In this document: positions 7,197-14,958 of the stretch, piece after piece | Layout of the letters: every line of letters begins with the position of its first letter | How positions within the stretch are numbered: position 1 is the first letter of the stretch | Origin: an uncultured Parabacteroides sp. | Lineage (GTDB): Bacteria; Bacteroidota; Bacteroidia; Bacteroidales; Tannerellaceae | DNA: 17,748 bases | Assembly: GCA_900541965.1 (NCBI GenBank) | Contig: UQLN01000075.1 | Location: 1-17,748, forward strand | Reading direction: 5' to 3' | Translations under genes and position numbers: made by a program | Notes under the pieces: model-generated | What the model was told of the DNA's origin: nothing | What the model saw: the letters and a program-made list of their open reading frames with translations, nothing else | Database searches by the model: none

Positions 7197-8498
7197 ATGA
7201 TACGAAGAATGGACGTGTATGAAGCAACGAAGAGAAGATTGAAAATAATATTTGATTATTTCGATTATGTGTATGTGTCTTTTTCAGGAGGGAAGGATAG
7301 TGGTGTGTTATTGAATTTGTGTATAGATTATATCAGGAAATATGCTCCGGGAAGACGTTTAGGTGTATTTCATATGGATTATGAGGTGCAATACAGGCAA
7401 ACGATTGAATACGTGGAAAAAGTTTATGCTGCGAATCCTGATATGCTTGATATTTATCATTGTTGTGTCCCTTTTAAGGTTCCGACATGCACTTCCATGT
7501 TCCAGCAATATTGGAGGCCTTGGAGTGAAGGTTGCCGGGATATCTGGGTTAGGGAAATGCCTCAATCATGCCTTAGGGCAAAGGATTTCGATTTTTTTAA
7601 AGAAGACTTGTGGGATTATGATTTTCAGAATTTGTTTCCATTTTGGTTACATAAGCAGCGGAAAGGGCAGCGTATTTGCTGCCTCGTCGGAATTCGTACC
7701 CAAGAGAGTTTTAACCGGTGGCGGGCAATTCACAGCAATAAAAATTACAGGAAACTGGCAAACTATAAATGGACTCATAGGATGGGGTATTACACATATA
7801 ATGCATATCCTATTTATGATTGGAAAACTCAAGATGTCTGGATTGCAAACGGAAAATTCGGTTGGCCATACAATCATCTGTATGATTTGTATTATCAGGC
7901 GGGTATTCCTTTATCCAGGCAGCGTGTGGCGAGTCCGTTCATATCCCAGGCGATGTCCACGCTTTTTATTTATAAAGCTATAGATCCGGATATGTGGGGG
8001 AGGATGGTTGGTCGTGTTAATGGTGTCGGTTTTGCCGGCATGTATGGAAATACTTCAGCTATGGGGTGGAGAACCATTAAGTGTCCGCCGGGATTCTCCT
8101 GGGAGAGATATATGTATTTTCTGTTAGATACGTTACCTCAGGACATTCGTGAGAATTACTTGAATAAGTTGAAAGTCAGTCGGAAATTCTGGAAAGAAAA
8201 AGGTGGATGTCTTAGTGAAGAGACAATCGTCAAGTTACAGAAGGCGGGTATTCCTATTATTGTGGAAGAAAGTACGGCTTACCGTACAGATAAGAAGCCT
8301 GTACGGATGGAGTATATCGATGATATAGATATATCCGAATTTAAAGAAATACCGACCTATAAGCGTATGTGTATCTGTATTTTGAAAAATGACCATATGT
8401 GTAAATATATGGGATTTTCTCAAACGAAACAGGAAAAAAATATAAGACAACAAATAATGAATAAATATAATTTTTATAAACATGGAAAATTATGTTAG
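7197..8498 (+). CDS. ibrA: IbrA-like PP-loop enzyme, PAPS-reductase family with DUF3440
   Basis: The 433-residue protein begins with a PAPS-reductase/ATP-pyrophosphatase domain: PP-loop SGGKDS at 30-35, then HMDYEVQY, and GIRTQES with G165 and R167, the substrate-loop pattern of the PAPS reductase superfamily (G-I-R-x-x-E-S). The C-terminal part, rich in aromatic residues (FGWPYNHLYDLYYQAGIPLS and following), matches the DUF3440 type. It lacks the C-terminal catalytic cysteine motif expected of true assimilatory PAPS reductases (ECGLH), so sulfate reduction is unlikely. E. coli IbrA, of this family, was named because with IbrB it activates prophage eib genes; the enzymatic reaction is unknown to me. 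PP-loop relatives such as DndC and TtcA adenylate and sulfur-modify DNA or tRNA, so nucleic-acid modification is an inference. Its 3' end overlaps the ibrB-like gene by 17 nt. Confidence 0.88.
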   Translation: MIRRMDVYEATKRRLKIIFDYFDYVYVSFSGGKDSGVLLNLCIDYIRKYAPGRRLGVFHMDYEVQYRQTIEYVEKVYAANPDMLDIYHCCVPFKVPTCTSMFQQYWRPWSEGCRDIWVREMPQSCLRAKDFDFFKEDLWDYDFQNLFPFWLHKQRKGQRICCLVGIRTQESFNRWRAIHSNKNYRKLANYKWTHRMGYYTYNAYPIYDWKTQDVWIANGKFGWPYNHLYDLYYQAGIPLSRQRVASPFISQAMSTLFIYKAIDPDMWGRMVGRVNGVGFAGMYGNTSAMGWRTIKCPPGFSWERYMYFLLDTLPQDIRENYLNKLKVSRKFWKEKGGCLSEETIVKLQKAGIPIIVEESTAYRTDKKPVRMEYIDDIDISEFKEIPTYKRMCICILKNDHMCKYMGFSQTKQEKNIRQQIMNKYNFYKHGKLC

Positions 8499-9006
8499 TC
8501 CGGCATATGAGGTCAAGGCTGTACCTATTGAAAAAATTGTCGCTAATAGTTATAACCCTAATGTTATAGCTCCTCCGGAGATGCGTTTGTTGGAACTTTC
8601 TATTTGGGAAGATGGATATACGATGCCTTGTGTCTGCTATTATCAGGAAGAAAATGATTTATATGAGATTGTAGATGGTTATCATCGGTATTTGGTAATG
8701 AAGACATCTCAAAGGATTTATGACCGTGAGAAAGGTTTGTTGCCTGTGACGGTAATAAAGAAGGATATTTCGAATAGGATGGCTTCAACTATCCGCCATA
8801 ACCGAGCCAGAGGTATACATAATTTGGAACTTATGACCGAGATTGTAGCAGAATTAGTCAAATCGGGAATGTCTGACAGCTGGATAATGCGTAATATTGG
8901 GATGGATAAGAATGAATTGCTCCGGTTTAAGCAAATTTCAGGATTAGCAGAATTATTCCGGGATAAAGAATTTAGCATGTCCGATGATTGGTTAGAGGAG
9001 GACTAG
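8482..9006 (+). CDS. ibrB: IbrB-like ParB/sulfiredoxin-fold protein
   Basis: The 174-residue protein carries an N-terminal ParB/Srx-fold domain: VKAVPIEKIVANSYNPN opens it, and DGYHRY at 65-70 is the ParB box II equivalent (GxHR), with a second conserved stretch HNRARGIHN at 106-114, where ParB has its nucleotide-contacting arginines. The C-terminal part (about 115-165) looks like a small helix-turn-helix or KorB-like helical region (LVKSGMSDSWIMRNIGMDKNE), suggesting possible nucleic-acid binding. ParB/Srx folds bind and sometimes hydrolyse nucleotides; IbrB pairs with IbrA in many genomes and prophages. There is no ParA partner or centromere-like repeat here, so chromosome partitioning is unlikely. 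Its ATG lies 17 nt inside the ibrA-like gene, a typical coupling overlap. The three genes likely make a working unit. Confidence 0.87.
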   Translation: MENYVSPAYEVKAVPIEKIVANSYNPNVIAPPEMRLLELSIWEDGYTMPCVCYYQEENDLYEIVDGYHRYLVMKTSQRIYDREKGLLPVTVIKKDISNRMASTIRHNRARGIHNLELMTEIVAELVKSGMSDSWIMRNIGMDKNELLRFKQISGLAELFRDKEFSMSDDWLEED

Positions 9007-9040
9007 CCGGGGATTATTATTAAGAAGAATAAAAATCAAA

Positions 9041-9055
9041 GGGGGATATTCCCCC
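9041..9055 (-). terminator. Short GC hairpin, possible terminator for the GNAT gene
   Basis: GGGGGA at 9041-9046 and TCCCCC at 9050-9055 form a 6-bp stem with a TAT loop. On the minus strand it is followed by TTTGATTTTT, so it fits a terminator for the gene ending at 9093. On the plus strand, downstream of ibrB, there is no T-tract. Confidence 0.5.
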
Positions 9056-9092
9056 CCATGAAGATTTAAATAGTTTATAAATAGCAAACGGT

Positions 9093-9596
9093 TCAATTGT
9101 CAATATCCTTCCTCATTATGAAATCATCCATATAATACCCATTCCCTATATGGAGATACCTTGTTGTATGTTCGTGAAATCCCATGTGTTTATAAAATCC
9201 GACAGCCTGGTTGTAGCGGTTTACGTTTATTTCTATCGTAAATGGACCCGGATGAATGCTTTTCAGGTACTCGGTTCCCTGTTCTATGATAAAACGACCT
9301 ATGCCGGATCCGTGTAGCGAGGGGAGCGAATATATTTTCTGAAAATTATAAAGGTCTTTGTCTACGGTTTCGATAGAAAGATAGCCGGAAGGGACATCTT
9401 CTGATGAAATGATAAAAAATTGGTGATGCAATTCTTCCATCTGCTTGCGTAGATTTGCCGGAGCGTACATCATGTCAAACATATAACTTATCTGTTCGGG
9501 AGACAAAATATTTCTATAAGTCGGTTCCCAGATTTTTGATGCCAGCGAGTTAATCAGCAGGCAATCATCAGTAGTTGCTTTTTTGATTGAGAACAT
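9093..9596 (-). CDS. GNAT-family N-acetyltransferase
   Basis: The protein, 167 residues from the ATG at 9596, has a full GNAT layout: an N-terminal MFSIKKATTDD start, acetyl-CoA loop HGSGIG (in SLPSLHGSGIGRFII) and the C-terminal RYNQAVGFYKHMGF motif in which N and Y are conserved. It resembles RimI/YhfO-like acetyltransferases that use acetyl-CoA on small molecules or protein N-termini; the substrate is unknown. An in-frame ATG at 9620 would give eight more residues, but it lies within the -7 box at 9618-9625, so the 9596 start is preferred. The gene is a single unit, convergent with the Ibr-type cassette and divergent from the V-ATPase operon. It is unrelated in sequence to the small GNAT-like protein at 6796. 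Confidence 0.88.
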   Translation of the reverse strand: MFSIKKATTDDCLLINSLASKIWEPTYRNILSPEQISYMFDMMYAPANLRKQMEELHHQFFIISSEDVPSGYLSIETVDKDLYNFQKIYSLPSLHGSGIGRFIIEQGTEYLKSIHPGPFTIEINVNRYNQAVGFYKHMGFHEHTTRYLHIGNGYYMDDFIMRKDIDN

Positions 9597-9617
9597 ATTA
9601 TTTTGTATTAAGACGAA

Positions 9618-9625
9618 CAAAATTA
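9618..9625 (-). promoter_or_regulatory. Putative -7 promoter box of the GNAT gene
   Basis: The minus strand reads TAATTTTG at 9625-9618, a match to TAnnTTTG. The predicted start near 9611 leaves a leader of about 15 nt to the ATG at 9596 and rules out the longer start. The -33 position is poor. Confidence 0.5.
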
Positions 9626-9696
9626 CAAATATTTTGGAATAACTGATTTTTTAGCTTGATTTTACATTTATTTCTGGGTCAGTTCATGAAAAAGAA

Positions 9697-9704
9697 TAAC
9701 TTTG
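9697..9704 (+). promoter_or_regulatory. -7 promoter box of the V-type ATPase operon
   Basis: TAACTTTG at 9697-9704 is a perfect -7 match. About 20 nt upstream, TTTCTG at 9671-9676 is a partial -33 element. Transcription starting near 9711 would leave an AT-rich leader of about 40 nt before the first gene. No other good promoter is visible inside the operon. Confidence 0.6.
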
Positions 9705-9751
9705 TGGGCGTTTAATACTTTTAGGAAACAAATTTATAAATATATACAGAA

Positions 9752-10342
9752 ATGGATACTAAAATTCAGGAACTGACCGACAAAATCTACAAAGAAGGAG
9801 TAGAAAAGGGTAATGAAGAGGCACAACGTATCATTGCCGATGCAAATGCTCAAAAACAAGCCATTGTAAGTGAAGCGGAAACAGAAGCAAAGCGTATTGT
9901 CGCTGAAGCTCAGAAGCAGGCATCTGAACTGAAAAAGAATACAGAAGCCGAGTTGAAATTATTTGCAGCCCAATCTGTAGAGGCATTGAAAAGCGAGGTG
10001 GTGAATCTCATTACGGGAAAAATCACTTCTTCCAATGTGAAAGCTGTAGTTTCTGATAGTGTATTTATGCAAAAGATCATTTTGGAAATGGCTAAAGAAT
10101 GGGCAAAGAAGGAAGCTATTACTATCCAGACAGCCGATGCGGAAGCTCTTACCAAATATTTTGAAGCCAATGCCAAGGCTTTGTTGAATGCCGGAGTAAA
10201 AATCGAAAAGGTAAATGGCAAGGATGCCTCTTTCACTATCATGCCTGCCGACGGTTCTTATAAAGTGAGCTTCGGTGAAGAAGAATTTGTTGCATTTTTC
10301 AAAGAATTCCTGCGTCCCCAGCTGGTTGAAATGTTGTTCTGA
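9752..10342 (+). CDS. atpE: V-type ATP synthase subunit E (peripheral stalk)
   Basis: The 196-residue protein has the form of the V/A-ATPase E subunit. Residues 1-75 are a charged, alanine-rich coiled coil (repeats such as EAQRIIADANAQKQAI), and the C-terminal half is a compact globular domain ending GEEEFVAFFKEFLRP. In the complex it forms the stator stalk that holds the A3B3 head against subunit I; the usual partner is a G/H coiled-coil subunit, for which no gene is seen here. It is the first gene of the operon, 2 nt before the DUF2764 gene. Sequence identity is low in this subunit, so position in the cluster is a large part of the evidence. Confidence 0.88.
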   Translation: MDTKIQELTDKIYKEGVEKGNEEAQRIIADANAQKQAIVSEAETEAKRIVAEAQKQASELKKNTEAELKLFAAQSVEALKSEVVNLITGKITSSNVKAVVSDSVFMQKIILEMAKEWAKKEAITIQTADAEALTKYFEANAKALLNAGVKIEKVNGKDASFTIMPADGSYKVSFGEEEFVAFFKEFLRPQLVEMLF

Positions 10343-10344
10343 TT

Positions 10345-11214
10345 ATGAGTAAATATTATTGCTTAATAGCAGGACTCCCCAATATCGCCCTCGATGATAG
10401 TAAAGTACCTTATTCCATTTCTGAATTCAGGAAGGAGTTGGACGGCATATTAACGAGCGCCGACAAAAAGCTGATCGATTTGTTCTTCCTGAAGTTTGAT
10501 AACAGGAACCTGATCGCTCATGCAAAGTACCCGGACCGGGATCCGGATCCCAGGGGATATATCACTTATGATGAATTCATCGCTTTGTTCAGAGCATTGA
10601 AGGATGAAGAGAAACTCCCGAAGAATGATAAAATACCTCCTTATTTTAAAGAGTTCTTCTGCAGATATATGGAAAGCGAAAGTAAAGGCGTCAAACCTGA
10701 AATTTCGTGGGAAGACCAATTAGCAGCTCTATATTATGCATATGCCATGAAGTGCAGTAATCGTTTTGTGGCAAACTGGTTTGAATTAAACCTCAATATC
10801 AATAATATGCTTACTGCAATTACCTGTCGTAAACATGGTATAGAGAAAGCAAATTACATTGTGGGAGATAATGAAGTTGCTGTAGCCTTGCGAACATCCA
10901 ATGCCCGTGATTTCGGTTTGGGGGATTTGGTGGATTACCTGCCGACCTTGCAACGGATAGCTGAAGAAACAGACCTGATGGTTCGCGAGAAGAAAATAGA
11001 TTTACTGAAGTGGGAATGGCTGGAGGAATATACATTCTTCAAGCCGTTTGATATTGAAAGTGTATTTGCTTATCTGCTGAAACTGGAAATGATTGAAAGA
11101 TGGGTGACCTTGGATAAGGCAACCGGAGAAAAAACTTTCCGTGAAATTGTGAGAGCAATGAAGAAAGGCAGCGAAAATGCTCTGGAAGAATTTAAAAGAA
11201 ACAATGATAAATAA
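10345..11214 (+). CDS. DUF2764-family protein of the V-ATPase operon, possible C-subunit equivalent
   Basis: The 289-residue, soluble, helix-rich protein (MSKYYCLIAGLPNIALDD start) is the DUF2764-type protein found between E and A in the V-ATPase clusters of Bacteroides, Chlamydia (CT309) and Borrelia (BB0095). It has no signal peptide, membrane helix or nucleotide-binding loop. By gene position and size it is a candidate for the central-stalk socket subunit C (AC39/d family, about 320 residues), which is otherwise missing; the ending motif LKLEMIERWVTLDKATGEKTFREIV would fit its C-terminal helices, but I cannot demonstrate homology by eye. It lies 2 nt after E and 3 nt before A, so dosage is tied to the complex. 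Confidence 0.8.
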   Translation: MSKYYCLIAGLPNIALDDSKVPYSISEFRKELDGILTSADKKLIDLFFLKFDNRNLIAHAKYPDRDPDPRGYITYDEFIALFRALKDEEKLPKNDKIPPYFKEFFCRYMESESKGVKPEISWEDQLAALYYAYAMKCSNRFVANWFELNLNINNMLTAITCRKHGIEKANYIVGDNEVAVALRTSNARDFGLGDLVDYLPTLQRIAEETDLMVREKKIDLLKWEWLEEYTFFKPFDIESVFAYLLKLEMIERWVTLDKATGEKTFREIVRAMKKGSENALEEFKRNNDK

Positions 11215-11217
11215 ATT

Positions 11218-12972
11218 ATGGCTACGAAAGGAATTGTAAAAGGGATCGTTTCCAACCTCGTTACCGTTGAGGTTGACGGACCGGTTTCACAAAATGAAAT
11301 CTGTTACATTTCCGTAGGAGGCGTAAAGCTGATGGCGGAAGTTATTAAGGTAATAGGTAAGAACGCTTTTGTGCAGGTGTTTGAAAGTACTCGCGGTATG
11401 CGTGTCGGCGATGAAGCCGAGTTCGAAGGACACATGTTGGAAGTAACTCTGGGACCGGGTATGTTGTCACGCAACTACGATGGTTTGCAGAATGACCTGG
11501 ATAAAATGGATGGTGTTTTCCTGAGACGTGGGGAATATACATTCGCTCTCGATAACGATAAGCTATGGGATTATAAACCTTTGGCTAAAGTAGGGGATAA
11601 GGTGGCAGCCGGTGATTGGCTGGGCGAAGTGGATGAAAACTTCCAGCCGCACAAAATCATGGTCCCATTTACTTTTAAAGGAACCTATACAATCAAGAGC
11701 CTGGCTGATGCAGGACAGTATACAATCAACCAGACTATCGCCGTTCTTACGGATGAAGCCGGGAAGGATGTAGAAATAAACATGATACAGAAATGGCCGG
11801 TAAAACGTGCCATCACTTGTTATAAAGAAAAACCGCGTCCATTCAAACTGCTGGAAACAGGTGTCCGTACGATAGATACCGTGAATCCGATTGTGGAAGG
11901 CGGTACCGGATTTATTCCCGGTCCGTTCGGTACAGGCAAAACAGTACTTCAGCATGCTATTTCCAAACAGGCGGAGGCCGATATCGTAATCATTGCAGCA
12001 TGTGGTGAACGTGCGAATGAGGTGGTGGAAATCTTTACCGAGTTCCCTGAACTGATAGACCCGCATACCGGACGTAAATTGATGGAACGTACCATCATTA
12101 TTGCAAATACTTCAAACATGCCGGTTGCCGCCCGTGAGGCGTCCGTATATACGGCGATGACTATTGCCGAATATTACCGGAGCATGGGCTTGAAAGTATT
12201 GTTAATGGCAGACTCCACTTCACGTTGGGCACAGGCTTTGCGTGAAATGTCCAACCGTTTGGAAGAACTTCCCGGACCGGATGCGTTCCCGATGGACTTG
12301 TCTGCTATCGTTGCAAACTTCTATGCACGTGCGGGATTCGTTCACCTGAATAATGGCTCGAGCGGCTCCGTAACCTTTATCGGTACGGTATCTCCTGCCG
12401 GTGGTAACTTGAAGGAGCCTGTAACGGAAAATACGAAGAAGGTAGCCCGTTGTTTCTATGCATTGGAACAGGAACGTGCCGACCGTAAACGTTATCCGGC
12501 TGTTAACCCCATTGACAGTTACTCCAAATATCTGGAATATCCCGAATTTCAGGAATACATAGCCAAACATATCTCTCCGGCATGGATTGACAAAGTAAAT
12601 GAAATCAAGACACGTATGTTGCGTGGTAAGGAAATTTCCGAGCAGATTAACATCTTGGGTGATGATGGTGTACCCGTGGAATACCATGTGATTTTCTGGA
12701 AATCGGAATTAATTGACTTCGTAATCCTGCAACAGGATGCTTTCGATGCGATAGATGCTGTTACCCCGTTGGCACGTCAGGAATTTATGTTGGATAAGGT
12801 GGTTCAGATTTGCCATACGGAATTTAAATTTGATTCCTTCCTCGACGTAATGGAATATTTCAAGAAGATGATCAATATCTTCAAACAGATGAACTATTCC
12901 GAATATGAGAGTGAACAATTTAAAGATTTTAATGCACAACTGGACGCATTACTTGCGGAGAATAGAAATTAA
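11218..12972 (+). CDS. atpA: V-type ATP synthase catalytic subunit A
   Basis: The 584-residue protein is a full-length catalytic subunit. After an N-terminal beta-barrel (about 1-70) comes the V-type-specific bulge domain (about 110-190), then the nucleotide-binding domain with Walker A GPFGTGKT at 235-242 (K241), the catalytic glutamate E264 in CGERANE, and Walker B/adjacent LLMADSTSRWAQALRE. The C-terminal helical bundle completes it. The presence of the bulge and the GER motif distinguishes A from F1 beta subunits. Three copies alternate with B to hydrolyse or make ATP on the cytoplasmic side. It starts 3 nt after the DUF2764 gene and ends 11 nt before B. Confidence 0.97.
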   Translation: MATKGIVKGIVSNLVTVEVDGPVSQNEICYISVGGVKLMAEVIKVIGKNAFVQVFESTRGMRVGDEAEFEGHMLEVTLGPGMLSRNYDGLQNDLDKMDGVFLRRGEYTFALDNDKLWDYKPLAKVGDKVAAGDWLGEVDENFQPHKIMVPFTFKGTYTIKSLADAGQYTINQTIAVLTDEAGKDVEINMIQKWPVKRAITCYKEKPRPFKLLETGVRTIDTVNPIVEGGTGFIPGPFGTGKTVLQHAISKQAEADIVIIAACGERANEVVEIFTEFPELIDPHTGRKLMERTIIIANTSNMPVAAREASVYTAMTIAEYYRSMGLKVLLMADSTSRWAQALREMSNRLEELPGPDAFPMDLSAIVANFYARAGFVHLNNGSSGSVTFIGTVSPAGGNLKEPVTENTKKVARCFYALEQERADRKRYPAVNPIDSYSKYLEYPEFQEYIAKHISPAWIDKVNEIKTRMLRGKEISEQINILGDDGVPVEYHVIFWKSELIDFVILQQDAFDAIDAVTPLARQEFMLDKVVQICHTEFKFDSFLDVMEYFKKMINIFKQMNYSEYESEQFKDFNAQLDALLAENRN

Positions 12973-12983
12973 AACGAGGTTTT

Positions 12984-14297
12984 ATGAAAGCATTTCAAAA
13001 AATATATACAAAGATTACCCAGATTACAAAAGCTACCTGTTCGTTGAAAGCAACAGGAGTAGGGTATGATGAGTTAGCTTCCGTAGACGGTAAGTTGGCC
13101 CAGGTGGTAAAGATTATCGGTGATGAGGTTACGTTGCAGGTATTCTCCGGTACGGAAGGTATCCGTACGAATGCCGAAGTAGTGTTTATGGGCAAAGCGC
13201 CTTCTTTGAAAGTGGGCGACCAGCTTGCCGGACGTTTCTTCAATGCCTATGGAGAACCAATCGATGGAGGTCCTGTACCGGAAGGTAAAGAGGTGGAAAT
13301 CGGAGGCCCTTCTGTGAATCCGGTACGCCGCCAGCAGCCTTCGGAGCTGATTGCCACAGGTATTGCAGGTATCGACTTGAACAATACCTTGGTAACAGGA
13401 CAGAAGATTCCGTTCTTCGCAGACCCTGACCAGCCGTTCAACCAGGTAATGGCAATGGTGGCCCTGCGTGCCCAGTCCGATAAGATTATCCTGGGTGGGA
13501 TGGGTATGACAAACGACGACTACCTGTTCTTCAAGAATACATTTAGCAATGCAGGGGCTTTGGACCGCATTGTCAGCTTTATCAATACAACGGAAGACCC
13601 GTCTGTAGAGCGTATCCTTATCCCGGATATGGCGCTGTGTGCTGCCGAGTATTTCGCTGTGCAGAAGAATGAAAAAGTGCTGGTATTGCTTACCGACATG
13701 ACCAACTATGCGGATGCTTTGGCTATTGTATCCAACCGTATGGACCAGATTCCTTCCAAGGACTCAATGCCGGGTTCATTGTATTCGGACCTTGCCAAGA
13801 TTTATGAAAAGGCCGTACAGTTCCCCGATGGCGGTTCTATTACGATTATTGCCGTAACCACTCTTTCCGGTGGCGATATTACCCATGCAGTACCCGATAA
13901 TACCGGTTATATTACCGAAGGCCAGTTATACTTGCGTAAGGATAGCGACGTAGGTAAGGTTATCGTTGACCCGTTCCGTAGTTTGTCCCGTTTGAAACAG
14001 TTGGTAACAGGCAAGAAAACGCGCGAAGACCACCCGCAGGTGATGAATGCTGCCGTACGTCTGTATGCCGATGCTGCCAATGCAAAGACAAAGATGGAGA
14101 ATGGTTTCGACCTGACCGACTACGACAACCGTACACTTGCCTTTGCAAAGGATTATTCCGAAAAGCTGCTGGCTATCGACGTCAACCTGAATACGACAGA
14201 AATGCTCGATGTGGCCTGGGATTTGTTCGGCGAATACTTCAAGCCTGCCGAAGTAAACATCAAGCAGGCATTGGTAGACAAATACTGGAAGAAGTAA
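12984..14297 (+). CDS. atpB: V-type ATP synthase regulatory subunit B
   Basis: The 437-residue protein aligns by motif with the non-catalytic B subunit: an N-terminal barrel (LASVDGKLAQVVKIIGDEV), an IDLNNTLVTGQKIPFFADP stretch where A would have a P-loop, MPGSLYSDLAKIYEKA, and GKKTREDHPQV near the end, the B-family 'R-x-DH' feature. The Walker A loop is replaced by FADPDQPFN, unlike the more usual SGSGLP of other V-type B subunits, so even nucleotide binding at this interface may differ. It is somewhat shorter than the usual 460-residue length. The weak ribosome site AACGAGG lies 5 nt before the ATG. It builds the A3B3 head with the preceding gene product. Confidence 0.95.
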   Translation: MKAFQKIYTKITQITKATCSLKATGVGYDELASVDGKLAQVVKIIGDEVTLQVFSGTEGIRTNAEVVFMGKAPSLKVGDQLAGRFFNAYGEPIDGGPVPEGKEVEIGGPSVNPVRRQQPSELIATGIAGIDLNNTLVTGQKIPFFADPDQPFNQVMAMVALRAQSDKIILGGMGMTNDDYLFFKNTFSNAGALDRIVSFINTTEDPSVERILIPDMALCAAEYFAVQKNEKVLVLLTDMTNYADALAIVSNRMDQIPSKDSMPGSLYSDLAKIYEKAVQFPDGGSITIIAVTTLSGGDITHAVPDNTGYITEGQLYLRKDSDVGKVIVDPFRSLSRLKQLVTGKKTREDHPQVMNAAVRLYADAANAKTKMENGFDLTDYDNRTLAFAKDYSEKLLAIDVNLNTTEMLDVAWDLFGEYFKPAEVNIKQALVDKYWKK

Positions 14298-14334
14298 GGG
14301 CAACATCAGGTTGCTTCAACGAAAAATATAAAAT

Positions 14335-14958
14335 ATGGCAATAAAGTTTCAATATAATAAAACCTCCCTTCAGCAATTGGAAAAGCAACTGAAGATGCGT
14401 GAGCGTTCCCTGCCTACTATCAAGAGCAAGGAAAGCGCACTGCGTATCGAAGTAAAGCGCACCAAGGATGAAGTGACAAGATTGGAACTTCAGTTGGAAC
14501 AGGAAATACAAAGCTATGAGAATATGGTAGCCTTGTGGAACGAGTTCAATCCTGAACTTATCCGGGTAAAAGACGTCTCGCTCTCTACAAAGAAGATTGC
14601 AGGCGTGATGGTACCGTTGCTGGATGAGATTCAGTTTGAGATTGGACGTTACAGCCTGTTCAATGCCCCGGCATGGTTTACCGACGGTATAGACTTGCTC
14701 AAGAAATTGGCACGTACCGGTATAGAAGCCGAGTTTTCGGGGATGAAACTGGAGTTATTGGAGCATGCGCGGAAGAAGACTACTCAGAAGGTCAACCTCT
14801 TTGAGAAAGTGCAGATACCGGGCTATAAAGATGCGATCCGTAAGGTGAAACGATTTATGGAAGACGAAGAAAGCCTGTCCAAGTCGTCACAAAAGATCAT
14901 GAGAGCTAATCAGGAAAAGCGTAAAGCAAAAGAAGAAGCAGAGGAGGCTGAAGTATGA
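14335..14958 (+). CDS. atpD: V-type ATP synthase subunit D (central rotor shaft)
   Basis: The 207-residue protein is almost wholly alpha-helical with long charged coiled-coil segments at both ends (YNKTSLQQLEKQLKMRERSL at the start; EKRKAKEEAEEAEV at the end). This matches subunit D, the shaft that rotates inside the A3B3 head. The middle holds a less helical patch as in relatives. The family signature near the N-terminus (TK..L..L...L..ar.g..LL) is only loosely kept, so position in the cluster supports the call. Its stop overlaps the ATG of subunit I by 4 nt (ATGA), a translational coupling signal. No subunit F gene, the usual partner of D, follows. Confidence 0.9.
   Translation: MAIKFQYNKTSLQQLEKQLKMRERSLPTIKSKESALRIEVKRTKDEVTRLELQLEQEIQSYENMVALWNEFNPELIRVKDVSLSTKKIAGVMVPLLDEIQFEIGRYSLFNAPAWFTDGIDLLKKLARTGIEAEFSGMKLELLEHARKKTTQKVNLFEKVQIPGYKDAIRKVKRFMEDEESLSKSSQKIMRANQEKRKAKEEAEEAEV

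Noticed and set aside
7363..7983. A 206-residue plus-strand frame inside the ibrA-like gene
   Set aside because: It lies in another frame of a gene with PP-loop and DUF3440 motifs, has no independent start signal and shows no recognisable motif.
8482..9006. Plasmid or chromosome partition ParB
   Set aside because: The protein has the short IbrB layout, follows an ibrA-like gene and has no ParA gene or parS-like repeats nearby.
11563..12687. Long minus-strand frames within V-ATPase subunit A
   Set aside because: They oppose the highly conserved catalytic subunit; the sequence conservation is fully explained by the plus strand.
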